A stretch of DNA of 64,000 nt from Verrucomicrobiales bacterium (GTDB lineage Bacteria; Verrucomicrobiota; Verrucomicrobiia; Limisphaerales; UBA9464): NCBI GenBank assembly GCA_027488845.1, contig JAIYBC010000055.1, positions 203,301 through 267,300 on the forward strand, given 5' to 3'. The translations under genes were made by a program, and so were the position numbers. Positions 1-9,524 of the stretch are shown one piece after another (positions within the stretch are counted from its first letter, which is position 1; each line of letters starts with the position of its first letter). Below the pieces are notes generated by a model. It did not search any database, was not told the origin of the DNA, and worked only from the letters and a program-made list of their open reading frames with translations.

Positions 1-2
1 GC

Positions 3-2624
3 GGCTTGGATCTGCCGCGCCTGAACGACGGCAGGTTCGCCCTCAACGGGGACGATCCGGCGAACAGCACCTGGTTTGACACGAGGACCAATTCCCGTGT
101 GTTCCTCGATCTCGGGGCGGCTCTCGAGATCGCGCGGATCAATGTCTTCTCGTGGCACTCAGGGGCGCTTTCGCCCCAACGCTACACGCTTTGGGCGGCC
201 GACGGAGATGGGCCTCCGGACGTCGGGGTGGCTGTCCTCGGCCGGGGATGGAGGAAGCTCGCCGAGGTGGACACGAGAGCGCTGGGGGAAGGCGGCAAGC
301 AGGGTTCCTGCATCCAGGCCAACGGAGGCGTGATCGGCCGGTATCGCTATCTCCTTTTCGACCTGGTGCCGAACAAACCCGAGTGGAGCCGCGGCGGATT
401 CCTCTCGGAGATCGACGTCCATGCGGCCGGGCGGAAGCTCGATGCCGTCGTCGTGGTGCCGAGGGTGGCGGCGCAGCAGACGTTGTCCTTCGGGGACCTG
501 CAGCGGTCCAAGCCGTTGAAGGACGAGACGGAGTTCCTCGTCGCGGGACCGAAGCTCTACGGGTTCGGCTCGATGGATGGGGATTTTCCCAAGGTCGGTC
601 GGCTCGATGGAAACCAGGGAGGCGTCTGGTGTCACCCGATCAAGCTGTTGGATGCCTTCGGTTTTGTGATCCATGAAGACGGTCAGAAGGCGTGGCCGCT
701 CCTGGGGCCATCGCGCTTCGAGCACGACTTCGTCTCGGCCCGGTTCCATTTCGAACGCAACGGCCTCGTGGTGACGCGGCGGGACTTCGTTCCCGAGGAA
801 GAGCCGGCGTTGGTCTCGCTGCTCGATGTGCACAACGAATCGGATCGGCCGCGTGAATTGACCGTTCGGTTCTCGGCCGCCGTCCATCTCCTTCCCAGTT
901 ATGGATCGGATCTGCCCGATGGGGCCGATGTCCTGACGTTTCAGGACGGCCTGATGGTTGGCTTGGATTCCGCAATGCCCGGAAAGTGGGGTGTGGTCGT
1001 CGGCAGCGATCCGTCGCCGATCGGCCACGGAATCGCGGGCAGCCGCGGCCACATGGACTGTCGAGTCCGCCTGCCGGCCAAGGCGGGCGCCAAGCTGAGG
1101 TTTCTTGTCGTCGGCGAACACCGTGGCGGCGCCGAAGCCGCTCGTGCCCGGTACCAGACCATCGCGGGCCGGACGGGGGAGTTGCTCGCGGCGAAGCGGG
1201 CTCTCTACCGCGGACGGATACTGGGTGGCGTGCGGTTCGAGTGTTCCGATCGTGCGGTCAATGATGCGTTCCTCAGCTCCAAGGCGAACGTCGTGATGTC
1301 GAAGATGGACCTCCGGCCCCACCATCCGGCCCCATTCCTCGCCGCCGGATTCCCGATCTACACCTGGCTCTTCGGCTGCGACAGCCTGCTCTCCACGGCG
1401 GGTGTTGCGGCCGCGGGATTCCAGGAAGAGGCCCGCGACACGCTGACCTGCCTGCTTCACCACTCGGACATCAAGAAGCAGGGGGCTCATGAGGTGGCCA
1501 GCAACGGCCGGCTTCTCGGTTGGGACCATGTCCAGGAGGGACCTCAGTTGGTGGCCGCCTGCTGGGAGCATTTCCTGTGGTCCCGGGACCTCGACTTCCT
1601 CAGGCGCGCCCAACCGGTCTGCGAGAGGATGATCGAACACATGGTGGCCACCGCCGACCGGGATCGCGACGGCTACCTCGAGGGTCCCGCCTTGATGGAA
1701 CAACCCGGGATGGGTTCCGAGCGGCTGGATTCCGTTTGCCACCTCCATGCCGCCTATCGGGCGCTGGCCGCCATGGCGGAGACGTTGGGGGCCGCGTCGG
1801 CCCACGACTACCTGGCCCGAGCCGATGACCTGAGGGGCCGGTTCAACCGGGACTGGTGGAACCCGAAGGAGGGCATGTGGGCGTGTTCCCTGCGGGAGGA
1901 TGACGTCCAGACGATGGACGACTTCTGGGCGGTGGTTTTTCCCCAGCGGACCGGGATCGCCGATCCCGCGAAGGCGGTCCGGGTGATGGACCGCATCCAA
2001 GCCGAGTGGGTCAACGGCTCCTGGGGCTTCGTCGCCCAGCGCAAGCAGGACATCCGCGGAGAAGGCGTGGGCGTCGTCCACAACAACGTGCTGGCGCAAA
2101 CCGCCCTTGATCAAGGCCGTGCCGACCTGGCCTGGAGACTGATGAAGCAGTCGGCCCGGGCACCCTTGGAGGAGCGCATGCTGGGTTCCTTCGACGAGAC
2201 CTTGCCCGGGGGTGGCGACCTGATGCAGTTGTGGTCCTTCGGTCCCTTTCTCCAGAACGTCGTGGAAGGCCTGGCCGGCATCCGACCCCAAGCGGGACGG
2301 GATCGGGTGGATTTCTTCCCTCAGCTCCCCGAGGGGCTGGATTGGTTCCGGCTCGAGGACTGCCGTGTCGGGACACACACCGTGTCGGTCGAGGTTCGAC
2401 GTGCCGCCGTCGGCACGACGATCACCGTGTCCCATTCCCGGGGTGATGCTCCCTTGTCCGGAACGCTTTGGCTTCCCCCGGCACGGAAAGGTTCGGTGCT
2501 CATGGATGGCCGCGAAGCGAGTCCAGTCAGGCGGTCCCTGCCGACGTCCGGAGTTGAAGTGCCGGGTTTGGAGTACCGACTCGAACCCGGACAACGCCTG
2601 AATGTCTCAGTGGGGACGCCTTGA
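3..2624 (+). CDS. Glycoside hydrolase of the six-hairpin (alpha/alpha)6 type, 5' end cut by window edge
   Basis: The reading frame is open to the left edge, so the true start probably lies outside the window; the first start-like codon inside is TTG at 6. About 872 residues are visible. The N-terminal ~150 residues (FLDLG, INVFSWHSG, YRYLLFDL) resemble a discoidin-like carbohydrate-binding beta-sandwich. A beta-rich linker domain follows, and residues ~410-770 have the helical-barrel look of amylo-alpha-1,6-glucosidase/GH63/GH78-like enzymes (AGFPIYTWLFGCDS, GYLEGPALMEQ, SWGFVAQ, GSFDETLPGGGD). The acidic residues in FGCDS and GSFDETL are candidate catalytic positions. The C-terminus is a small beta domain. 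The substrate cannot be told from sequence. It is followed by a 210-bp gap and a convergent gene. The fold is fairly secure, the exact GH family is not. Confidence 0.65.
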   Translation, partial: GLDLPRLNDGRFALNGDDPANSTWFDTRTNSRVFLDLGAALEIARINVFSWHSGALSPQRYTLWAADGDGPPDVGVAVLGRGWRKLAEVDTRALGEGGKQGSCIQANGGVIGRYRYLLFDLVPNKPEWSRGGFLSEIDVHAAGRKLDAVVVVPRVAAQQTLSFGDLQRSKPLKDETEFLVAGPKLYGFGSMDGDFPKVGRLDGNQGGVWCHPIKLLDAFGFVIHEDGQKAWPLLGPSRFEHDFVSARFHFERNGLVVTRRDFVPEEEPALVSLLDVHNESDRPRELTVRFSAAVHLLPSYGSDLPDGADVLTFQDGLMVGLDSAMPGKWGVVVGSDPSPIGHGIAGSRGHMDCRVRLPAKAGAKLRFLVVGEHRGGAEAARARYQTIAGRTGELLAAKRALYRGRILGGVRFECSDRAVNDAFLSSKANVVMSKMDLRPHHPAPFLAAGFPIYTWLFGCDSLLSTAGVAAAGFQEEARDTLTCLLHHSDIKKQGAHEVASNGRLLGWDHVQEGPQLVAACWEHFLWSRDLDFLRRAQPVCERMIEHMVATADRDRDGYLEGPALMEQPGMGSERLDSVCHLHAAYRALAAMAETLGAASAHDYLARADDLRGRFNRDWWNPKEGMWACSLREDDVQTMDDFWAVVFPQRTGIADPAKAVRVMDRIQAEWVNGSWGFVAQRKQDIRGEGVGVVHNNVLAQTALDQGRADLAWRLMKQSARAPLEERMLGSFDETLPGGGDLMQLWSFGPFLQNVVEGLAGIRPQAGRDRVDFFPQLPEGLDWFRLEDCRVGTHTVSVEVRRAAVGTTITVSHSRGDAPLSGTLWLPPARKGSVLMDGREASPVRRSLPTSGVEVPGLEYRLEPGQRLNVSVGTP

Positions 2625-2835
2625 TGCCTGACGCCGAGGCGTCCCTTGGGACCGGGCCGGTTGCGGTCGGCTCGATTGCGGAAGCTCCCAGATGAGTCCT
2701 CCGGAACGATGTGAGCCATGGGAAACACAAAGGTCGCCAGAACGGAAGCGACATGAATCGGAACCGGTTCTGCTGCGGTTTCCTCTCCGCTCTTGTCGAG
2801 CTCTCGGTCCTGCGTGAGGCATTGCCCGTGAGGGA

Positions 2836-3801
2836 TCAGGGCGATTCCGGCGGCGACCTGTCGACGGAGGGACCGATGTAGGTGCGGGCGATGACGACGT
2901 TGTCGAAGCACACCACGTTCGTGGGGTTCTTCGTCCAGCGGTCGGTGAAGTAGCTTTCCAGCGTGAGCGCGTTGGCCTTGAGCGTCTCGGACTTCCTCCA
3001 TGAGAAACCGCTCCAGTGGCCGATCCGTTTCCCGTCGATCCAGAAAGCCTGCTCGCCATCGGCTTTGCCGGGCGTGTTGTGTCGGAGCATGAACTCGGCA
3101 GACATCCATCGACCCCGGGTGATCGTCGGTGAAGTCGGTTCGGAAAAGGAGTTCCCCCAGTACTTGCCGTCCGGCGAGGGCGCCATCCCGTGCCAGTAGC
3201 TGTAGAAGTTCCATCGGCCCGGCGGCGGGTTCCGGCCCCAGTCGCCCCACGGTTCCAGCGCTGTCGAAAAGCGTTCCCCGCCCTCGGGCTTGAGTCCGGC
3301 GCCGCCGAATCCGCTCCAACGGTCGCCGCCACGCAGTCCGCGGTTCGCACGCAGGGTCACGAAGTGGTGCACATGGTCGCAGTCCTCGGCGAACCGCACG
3401 TGGAAGCGCACGAAGACGGTGTCCGCCGACTCGAACCAGCGGGTCAGCCCTCCTCCGGTATCCCGTCCCAGATGCGCCTCGACCCGCAGGCATCGCCGTC
3501 CAAGGCCGCGCCCGCCGCCGGGATCCACGAGGGAAAGCACCGCCCCGTCCTTGTTGCCCACCTCGTCCCACCCGTCCCCCAACCTTCCGCTCTCGAAGTC
3601 GTCCGCGAAGACCACCCGGGGATCGGCCCGGATCCCGGAGTCCATCGGATACCGCGCCGCGAGACCGGGTCCCTGCGGCAGCGTGGAATCGGGAACCGGC
3701 TGGGGTTTTGCGGACGCATCCTCCGCCGAGGCGTATGGCAGGAGAAGCAGCAGGGCGGCCGGGACGGCCTGGAACCAGCTTCGCATCGGACGGTGGTGCA
3801 T
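2836..3801 (-). CDS. Secreted concanavalin A-like lectin/glucanase-fold protein (polysaccharide lyase-like)
   Basis: An exported protein of about 321 residues. The ATG at 3801 is preferred because it is preceded by AAGG at a reasonable distance and gives a clean signal peptide (RSWFQAVPAALLLLLPYASA). A GTG at 3861 would also work, 12 bp after the upstream arsR-like gene. The mature protein has VVFADDFESG, WRWFESADTVFVRFHV-like strands, WNFYSYWHGM and FDNVVIARTYIG, a pattern typical of jelly-roll polysaccharide lyase/LamG-like proteins that bind or cut polysaccharides outside the cell. No catalytic set can be assigned with confidence. It lies downstream of the ArsR gene on the same strand, but a functional link is not evident. 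Confidence 0.55.
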   Translation of the reverse strand: MHHRPMRSWFQAVPAALLLLLPYASAEDASAKPQPVPDSTLPQGPGLAARYPMDSGIRADPRVVFADDFESGRLGDGWDEVGNKDGAVLSLVDPGGGRGLGRRCLRVEAHLGRDTGGGLTRWFESADTVFVRFHVRFAEDCDHVHHFVTLRANRGLRGGDRWSGFGGAGLKPEGGERFSTALEPWGDWGRNPPPGRWNFYSYWHGMAPSPDGKYWGNSFSEPTSPTITRGRWMSAEFMLRHNTPGKADGEQAFWIDGKRIGHWSGFSWRKSETLKANALTLESYFTDRWTKNPTNVVCFDNVVIARTYIGPSVDRSPPESP

Positions 3802-3873
3802 GGCCGACCTTGTTCCGGTCACTTCCATGACGCGAGTCGCGGATGACGATGGTGTCGGCACCCCGTCGGGCGC

Positions 3874-4245
3874 CTATCGGGCGGGTGCGGCGAAGGCGCC
3901 CGCCTTGCGCGCCATGTCCGCCTGGAGCGAGCCGCAGACGTGCCCGCACAGCTCGAAGATCCCGGGATCCGCGATGCGGTACAGCACGCTCACGCCGTCG
4001 CGACGGCGGCCCAGGATCCCGGCGTGGGTCAGGGTCTGGAGGTGGCGCGAGACGTTGGCCTGCGTGAGCGAGGTGCGCACCACCAGGTCGCTCACCGAGA
4101 GCTCGCCGTCCTCGAGGCAGCGAATCAGGCGCAGCCGGTTCGCCTCACCCAACACGCGGAAACGCTGGGCAATCATCTCCAAGGCGTCGTCGGTCAATTC
4201 GGACGGCTCCGGCTTGGCCGCCTTGGTCTTCGGGGTCTTGGCCAT
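3874..4245 (-). CDS. ArsR/SmtB-family repressor, possible sulfide/persulfide sensor (BigR/SqrR/YgaV-like)
   Basis: A winged-helix repressor of about 123 residues. The HTH core is clear: VLGEANRLRLIRCL, ELSVSDLV, LTQANVSRHLQTL, then the beta-wing GRRRDGVSVLYRIAD. Three cysteines are visible: C43 in the RLIRCL helix and C100 and C104 in the last helix (ELCGHVC). One cysteine in this first helix and one near the C-terminus is the arrangement known for persulfide-sensing SqrR/BigR. The metal-binding ELCVCD motif of arsenic/cadmium sensors is absent. ATG at 4245 was chosen because in-frame starts at 4293 and 4263 fall in or next to the operator palindrome; 4263 stays possible. It is divergent from a YgaP-like membrane protein and RND efflux genes, which it probably represses. 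The sensor class is inference. Confidence 0.85.
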   Translation of the reverse strand: MAKTPKTKAAKPEPSELTDDALEMIAQRFRVLGEANRLRLIRCLEDGELSVSDLVVRTSLTQANVSRHLQTLTHAGILGRRRDGVSVLYRIADPGIFELCGHVCGSLQADMARKAGAFAAPAR

Positions 4246-4274
4246 CGGCAAGGAGGTAAGCATCCATTTGCTTG

Positions 4275-4310
4275 CATGTCTAGAGATGAGCATATACTCA
4301 TAGAGACATG
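4275..4310. promoter_or_regulatory. Long interrupted palindrome: probable ArsR-family operator/promoter of the divergent YgaP-RND operon
   Basis: The outer arms CATGTCT (4275-4281) and AGACATG (4304-4310) are perfect inverted copies, and the inner arms ATGAG (4286-4290) and CTCAT (4297-4301) are also perfect. The whole is centred on CATATA. A good -10 box, TATACT, sits at 4293-4298 inside the palindrome. The right arm covers the start codon of the YgaP-like gene at 4308, so a transcript from this -10 would have almost no leader. Position, symmetry and AT-rich centre fit an ArsR/SmtB operator controlling both directions. The assignment to this regulator is inference. Confidence 0.7.
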
Positions 4311-4553
4311 AAAATTGAAAACGGTATCCGTGTGCTGGCGGGGACGATGGTTCTCGTCGGGGTGGTGTTGTCGCGGCTGGTGGATCCGATGTGGATCCTC
4401 CTCAGCGCGTTCGTGGGGGTGAACCTGATCCAGTCGGCGTTCACCGGGTTCTGTCCGGCGACTGCGGTGCTCCGCCGGATGGGATTCACGGAAGGCGGCT
4501 GCGGTCCGGGTTGCGGGACCGGTGGCGGCTGCAGCGGTGGCGGCTGTCGCTGA
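4308..4553 (+). CDS. YgaP-like inner membrane protein (DUF2892) with Cys/Gly-rich tail
   Basis: An 81-residue protein. Residues 1-60 are the DUF2892/YgaP transmembrane module: two hydrophobic helices (about 9-21 and 28-42) and the conserved GFCPATAVLRRMG segment containing C49. In YgaP this hairpin is fused to a rhodanese domain; here the rhodanese is absent and the protein ends in a glycine-rich tail with four cysteines (C65, C69, C75, C80). Such a tail could bind metal or carry persulfide, but this is not shown. The start at ATG 4308 lies in the right arm of the operator. It is followed after 48 bp by the RND adaptor gene, and linkage of this family to ArsR regulators and RND pumps is a recurring arrangement. 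Membrane topology and family are well supported; function is not. Confidence 0.8.
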   Translation: MKIENGIRVLAGTMVLVGVVLSRLVDPMWILLSAFVGVNLIQSAFTGFCPATAVLRRMGFTEGGCGPGCGTGGGCSGGGCR

Positions 4554-4601
4554 CCTCCCCGTGGCCCCTCCATCGAACTGCTTACCGAAGTCCTCGCAAT
4601 C

Positions 4602-5654
4602 ATGAGAACGACCTCCGCTCCCAATAGGTTTCCACGCCATCGCCACTGTGCCGCCTTGGCCGCAGTGCTGTTGGCCGCGGGCTGCTCCGGTGAACCGCAG
4701 ACTTCCCCGGTTGCCGTCCTGCCGCCGCCCGCGAAGCCGGTGGCGGTGGCGGTGGCGGGCGAGGGTTTCGTCCAGGAGGAAGAGGTGGTCGGAACCGTCC
4801 GTCCGGTCCTCAGGGCCACGGTCGAAGCCAAGGTTCCGGGTCGCATCGAGGAACTTCGGGTGGTGGTCGGTCAGGCTGTGCGGAAGGGGGAGACCCTCGC
4901 CGTGCTCGACGCCCGGGAGATCCGGGCGAGGCTGGATTCGGCGACCGCGGTCCGGGAGCAGTCGGCGAAGGACCTGGAGCGGATCACCCGGCTCGTTCGC
5001 GACGGCGCGGCCACCGCGTCGGAACTGGATGCGGTGCAGGCCCGACAGGCAGTCGCGGTCGCGGTGGCCGCGGAGGCGGCGACGCTGCTCGACCAGACCC
5101 GGATCGCCGCTCCGTTCGACGGCGTGGTGACCCGCAAGCTGGCGGACGTCGGCGACCTGGCCACCCCGGGGCGGGGCCTTTTCGAAGTGGAGGACCCGAT
5201 GCGGCTGCGATTCGAGACGGACCTTTCGGAGGCCTTGCTCCCGCGCATCCGGCCCGGTGCCGCATTTCCGGTCCGGGTCGGCGACCGAGTCGATCCGATC
5301 CGCGCGACGGTGGTCGAGGTTTCGCCCGTGAGCGATCCCGTGAGCCGTTCCTTTCGGGTGAAGTTCGACCTTCCCTCCGGCGAGGGGCTGCGGTCGGGGC
5401 AATTCGGCAGGGTCTTCGTACCCACCGGTGGCGAATCCGTCCTCCACGTGCCGACGACGGCGGTGCTACGCCGTGGACAACTGGAGTTCGTCCAGGTCGT
5501 CGCCGATGGCGTCGTGCGACTTCGCCTCGTCCGCACCGGCAGGGTCGCCGGCGGGCGGGTCGAGTTGGTCGCCGGCATCCGGCCCGGTGAGCGCGTGGCC
5601 GCCGTCGCCGACGGCCGGTGGGCGGATGGCCAGTCCGTGGAGGGTGCCCGATGA
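4602..5654 (+). CDS. RND efflux periplasmic adaptor subunit (membrane fusion lipoprotein)
   Basis: A 350-residue HlyD/AcrA-family protein. The N-terminus has a lipoprotein signal with lipobox LAAGC (C28). A biotinyl-lipoyl half-motif follows ([30 protein letters not shown]), then a short helical hairpin (about residues 105-160), the second lipoyl half ([25 protein letters not shown]), and the beta-barrel/membrane-proximal domains. The protein bridges an inner membrane RND pump and an outer membrane channel, which is not encoded nearby. The stop codon overlaps the ATG of the pump gene (ATGA), so the two are translationally coupled. Regulation is probably by the ArsR-type repressor upstream. 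Confidence 0.9.
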   Translation: MRTTSAPNRFPRHRHCAALAAVLLAAGCSGEPQTSPVAVLPPPAKPVAVAVAGEGFVQEEEVVGTVRPVLRATVEAKVPGRIEELRVVVGQAVRKGETLAVLDAREIRARLDSATAVREQSAKDLERITRLVRDGAATASELDAVQARQAVAVAVAAEAATLLDQTRIAAPFDGVVTRKLADVGDLATPGRGLFEVEDPMRLRFETDLSEALLPRIRPGAAFPVRVGDRVDPIRATVVEVSPVSDPVSRSFRVKFDLPSGEGLRSGQFGRVFVPTGGESVLHVPTTAVLRRGQLEFVQVVADGVVRLRLVRTGRVAGGRVELVAGIRPGERVAAVADGRWADGQSVEGAR

Positions 5655-8600
5655 AGGATTCCGTTTCGCCCTCCGGCACCCATGCCGGCATGGCCGGGCG
5701 CATCGCAGCCGCGCTCATCGACTCCAAGCTCACGCCGCTGATCGTCCTCGCCTCCGTGCTGCTCGGCGTCTTCTCCGTACTGATGCTGCCGCGCGAGGAG
5801 GAGCCGCAGATCCGGGTCCCCATGATCGACGTGATGGTCTCGATGCCCGGGACCTCCGCGGAGGAGATGGAGGACCGCGCCACCCGGCCCATGGAGAAGC
5901 TGCTCTGGGAGTTGCCCGGCGTGGAGTACCTCTACTCCCAATCCCGCGAAGGGGAGGCGATGACCATCGTCCGGTTCGCGGTCGGTTCCGATCCCGACAC
6001 GAGCCTGGCGAAGGTTGCCGAGAAGCTCCGTTCCAACGTCGACCGGATGCCCCACGGCGTGGCCTTCCCCGTCCTGAAGCTCCGATCGATCGACGACGTC
6101 CCGATCCTCGCGCTCACCTTCCACAGCGCGACCGTGGACGAGGTCTCGCTACGGCGACTCGTTGCGCAGGTGGACGACTCGGTGAAGCGGGTTCCCAGCG
6201 TTTCCGAGACGGCGGTGCTCGGCGGGGTTCGTCGGGAACTGCGGATCCTGCTGGACCCGGTCCGCCTCGCCTCGCGGGGCCTGACCCCTGCCGGACTGCT
6301 TCCGGTGCTGCGGCAGTCGAACCGCCAGTTCCGCGGCGGCGAACTCACCTCGGACAACCGGAGCATCGTCGTCGAGACCGGAGGTTTCCTGCGCACCCCG
6401 GCACAGGTCGGCGCGGTGGTCCTCGCCAACGGTCCCGGAGGACCGGTCCATCTGAGGGATGTCGCCACGGTGGAGGACGGCCCAGCCGAGCGGACCGCCC
6501 ATGTGTTCCATGGGCTCGGGGGAACCGGACCGCAGTCCGAACAGCCCGCGGTCACGCTCACCATCGCCAAGCGGGCCGGTTCCAACGCGATCTCCGTGGC
6601 GCACGCGGTCCTCGAACAGGTCGATGCGCTCAGGGGCCACGTCATTCCCGCCGACGTCACGGTCTCCATCACCCGAAACTATGGTGAAACCGCGGCCGAG
6701 AAGTCGGATGAACTGCTGCTGCACATGGGGATCGCGGTGGTCAGCGTCTCCGTGCTGATCTGGCTCACCCTGGGTTGGCGTGAGTCGGGCATCGTGGCCG
6801 TCGCCATCCCCGCGACGCTCGCGCTGACCCTGCTGGTCTTCCACCTTCATGGATTCACCCTGAACCGGATCACCCTCTTCGCCCTGATCTTCAGCATCGG
6901 CATCCTCGTCGACGACGCGATCGTGGTGGTGGAGAACATCGTCCGGCACATCCATCTGCCGGGCAACCGGGGACGGTCGCTTTCCGCCGTCGCGGTGGAG
7001 GCCGTGGCGGAGGTGGGGAACCCGACGATCCTCGCCACGGTGGCCGTGATCGCCGCGGTGTTGCCGATGGCGTTCGTCGGCGGGTTGATGGGCCCCTACA
7101 TGCGGCCGATCCCGGTGGGCGCCAGCGCGGCGATGTTCTGGTCCCTGCTGATCGCCTTCGCGGTCACCCCTTGGGCTTCCATCCGGATCCTCCGCTGGCG
7201 GAAGGGCGAGCAACGTCTCGCAAAGCTCCATGTCGGCGGAGGCGGGGCAGGGGGCGAGGACCTGTTGACCCGCCTTTATCGACGGGTCATGGACCCGCTG
7301 CTGCACCGTCCGGTCTGGCGCTGGACCTTCCTGGGCGGCATCACGGCGCTGCTGCTGGCAGCGATGTCGACCGTCTACTTCGGCTGGGTGAAGGTGAAGA
7401 TGCTGCCCTTCGACAACAAATCGGAGTTCCAGGTGGTGTTGAACATGCCCGAGGGAAGCTCGTTGGAGACCACCGCCGAGGCGGCCCGGGAGATCGCACG
7501 GGCGATCCGCGGGGAACCGGAGGTCCGCGACTACCAGATTTACGTGGGACTGGCCGCGCCGCACAACTTCAACGGCCTCGTCCGGCACTACTTCCTGCGC
7601 CGGGGACCTTCGGTGGCGGACATCCAGGTGAACCTCGCGCCGAAACAGGAGCGCTCCGCCCGCAGCCATGACATCGCCAAGCGGGTTCGGCCCGCCGTGA
7701 CTGCGGTGGCCGCACGTTTCGGGGCCCGTGTCGCCGTTGCCGAGGTCCCTCCGGGGCCGCCGGTCCTGCAGACACTTGTCGCGGAGATCTACGGACCCAC
7801 GGAGCAGGATCGGGCAAGGCTTTCGGAGATCGTCCGCGGCGTCTTCCGTGACACCGCCGGCGTGGTGGACATCGACTGGTATGTCGAGGCCGACCAGCCG
7901 AAGGTCCGTTTCGTGGTCGACCGTGAGAAGGCGGCACTCCATGGGATCAGTCCTGAGACCATCGCCCAGACCCTGCGCATCGCCGTGGCCGGCGAGTCGG
8001 TCGACCTGCTGCACCTTCCGGGCGAGAAGGAGGACGTGAACCTGGTCCTGCAGCTCCCGCGTTCCGCTCGGACCCATCCCGAGTCGCTCCTTTCGCTGCG
8101 TGTGCGCAGCGGCGACGCCAACGCCCTTCCCGAGCCGACGGTCCAGGACGGTACCGGCGGGCTGGTGGCCCTGCGGGAGTTGGTCCGGCTGGAGGCGACC
8201 CATGTGGACAAGAGCCGTCACCGCAAGAATCTCATGCCGGTGACCTACGTGATCGGCGACGTGGCCGGCGTGGTGGAGAGCCCGTTCTACGCCATCACCG
8301 GGATGAACCGCCTGCTCCGGGAGCGCACGCGGGATGTTCCCGGGGGTGTGGAGCTGCTGAACGCCTCCATGCCGCGTTCCGATCTGCACTCGGCCCTGAA
8401 GTGGGATGGCGAATGGCACATCACCTTGGAGGTCTTCCGTGACCTTGGCATCGCGTTTGGGGCCGTGCTGGTGCTCATCTACGTGCTGATGGTCGGGTGG
8501 TTCCGGTCGTTCCTCACCCCGATGATCGTGATGGTGGCCATTCCGTTCTCACTGGTCGGGATCCTTCCTGCGCACGGCCTGATGGGAGCGTTCTTCTCGG

Positions 8601-8914
8601 CCACCTCGATGATCGGTTTCATGGCGGGAGCCGGGATCGTGGTACGCAACTCGATCATCCTGGTGGACTTCATCGAGCAGCGCGTCTCCGAGGGACTGCC
8701 GTTGGATGCGGCGGTGGTCGATGCGGGAGCGGTGCGGTTCCGACCGATGGTGTTGACGGCGATGGCCGTGATCGTCGGAGCGGCGGTGATCCTGGGTGAC
8801 CCGATATTCCAAGGCTTGGCGCTGTCGCTGATGGCTGGGGAGATCGCCTCGTTGTTGATCAGCCGGATGGCCGTTCCGGTGCTCTACTTCATGGCGAGCC
8901 GCCGGCCAAATTGA
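5651..8914 (+). CDS. RND-family efflux permease (AcrB/HAE1-like)
   Basis: A 1087-residue proton-driven efflux pump. The ATG at 5651 overlaps the adaptor stop codon and is preferred over an in-frame start 33 bp upstream. The usual two-repeat layout is seen: TM1 ([20 protein letters not shown]), a large periplasmic loop, TM2-6 with [13 protein letters not shown] holding the proton-relay Asp pair D421/D422, then a second loop and TM8-12. The residue matching the essential Lys of AcrB TM10 (K940) is Arg (R999, in [13 protein letters not shown]), a conservative change. Length is slightly above AcrB (1049). Substrate cannot be read from sequence. Context with a Cys-sensing ArsR regulator and a YgaP-like protein suggests a sulfur- or metal-related stress substrate, which is inference. 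Confidence 0.92.
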   Translation: MKDSVSPSGTHAGMAGRIAAALIDSKLTPLIVLASVLLGVFSVLMLPREEEPQIRVPMIDVMVSMPGTSAEEMEDRATRPMEKLLWELPGVEYLYSQSREGEAMTIVRFAVGSDPDTSLAKVAEKLRSNVDRMPHGVAFPVLKLRSIDDVPILALTFHSATVDEVSLRRLVAQVDDSVKRVPSVSETAVLGGVRRELRILLDPVRLASRGLTPAGLLPVLRQSNRQFRGGELTSDNRSIVVETGGFLRTPAQVGAVVLANGPGGPVHLRDVATVEDGPAERTAHVFHGLGGTGPQSEQPAVTLTIAKRAGSNAISVAHAVLEQVDALRGHVIPADVTVSITRNYGETAAEKSDELLLHMGIAVVSVSVLIWLTLGWRESGIVAVAIPATLALTLLVFHLHGFTLNRITLFALIFSIGILVDDAIVVVENIVRHIHLPGNRGRSLSAVAVEAVAEVGNPTILATVAVIAAVLPMAFVGGLMGPYMRPIPVGASAAMFWSLLIAFAVTPWASIRILRWRKGEQRLAKLHVGGGGAGGEDLLTRLYRRVMDPLLHRPVWRWTFLGGITALLLAAMSTVYFGWVKVKMLPFDNKSEFQVVLNMPEGSSLETTAEAAREIARAIRGEPEVRDYQIYVGLAAPHNFNGLVRHYFLRRGPSVADIQVNLAPKQERSARSHDIAKRVRPAVTAVAARFGARVAVAEVPPGPPVLQTLVAEIYGPTEQDRARLSEIVRGVFRDTAGVVDIDWYVEADQPKVRFVVDREKAALHGISPETIAQTLRIAVAGESVDLLHLPGEKEDVNLVLQLPRSARTHPESLLSLRVRSGDANALPEPTVQDGTGGLVALRELVRLEATHVDKSRHRKNLMPVTYVIGDVAGVVESPFYAITGMNRLLRERTRDVPGGVELLNASMPRSDLHSALKWDGEWHITLEVFRDLGIAFGAVLVLIYVLMVGWFRSFLTPMIVMVAIPFSLVGILPAHGLMGAFFSATSMIGFMAGAGIVVRNSIILVDFIEQRVSEGLPLDAAVVDAGAVRFRPMVLTAMAVIVGAAVILGDPIFQGLALSLMAGEIASLLISRMAVPVLYFMASRRPN

Positions 8915-9326
8915 AGCCCCGGAGTCCCCTCGCTCTCTGGTAGCGAGACTCGGATCTCCACCAAGCCCCACGGATCCCGAGACGTCTGCACAACCGCCGC
9001 GAAACGGCTGACCTCGAAGTGCGGCGTCCCTCCTGCATTGGGCCCTGGAATCACCTGTTTGGTGCAACGATTCGGGCTATTGGGTAACCGATGCTTTTGG
9101 CGCACGGCGCATCGCAGCCCCAGTCCCCAATCGATCCGGGGTGGTTTTCGGCGTGAGGGCCTCCATCGCAACGATTGAATTGGCTTTGTCTCCGACCGAC
9201 AGCGCTTTGGCCTGAGAGCGTCTGACCGAAGGAAGGGGCCTGTGGTAGCGCCTCGCCGAGACGACCAACGTCAGAATGAATGCCCCACCCCGGAAGGAAT
9301 GGGCGACTGGGGCTTCAGAAAGGGGA
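8915..9326. other. 412-bp stretch without a recognisable gene
   Basis: Both strands were read between the RND permease and tRNA-His. Only short frames with no family resemblance or convincing start sites are present. No integrase fragment or att-like repeat of the tRNA 3' end was seen, although a tRNA neighbour is a common integration site. No terminator with a T-tract was found after the permease. Confidence 0.5.
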
Positions 9327-9402
9327 TGGGGTGACCGACGGGACTCGAACCCGCAACAACCAGAACCACAATCTGGGGCTCTACCATTGAACTACGGCCA
9401 CC
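9327..9402 (-). tRNA. tRNA-His (anticodon GTG)
   Basis: The minus strand folds as a complete cloverleaf. The acceptor stem pairs GTGGCCG with CGGTCAC (one G-T wobble), the D-arm holds TTCAATGGTAGAG, the anticodon stem is CCAGA/TCTGG with loop TTGTGGT (anticodon GTG), and the T-arm has GGTTCGAGTCC. The extra 5' G (G-1, 9402) opposite C73 (9330) that is diagnostic for histidine tRNA is encoded, and so is the 3' CCA (9329-9327). Confidence 0.97.
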
Positions 9403-9524
9403 GACCGGCCGGCAATCTAGTGATGGGGAGGGGAGCGTCAAGCATCGGCACGGCATTTCCTTCTCCAACGACTCCAAACCGGTCGGAGTCGGGTGTTCCG
9501 AAGGAGCAGGCAGTCGGAAGCGGT

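Noticed and set aside
159-2594. 811-codon open frame on the minus strand opposite the glycosidase
   Set aside because: It is a high-GC antisense shadow: no family motifs, low-complexity His/Arg/Gly-rich translation, and the plus strand codes for a coherent enzyme.
2321-3949. 542-codon minus-strand frame overlapping the glycosidase end and the lectin-like gene
   Set aside because: Arg/Gly-rich shadow with no recognisable domain; the lectin-like frame with signal peptide explains the region.
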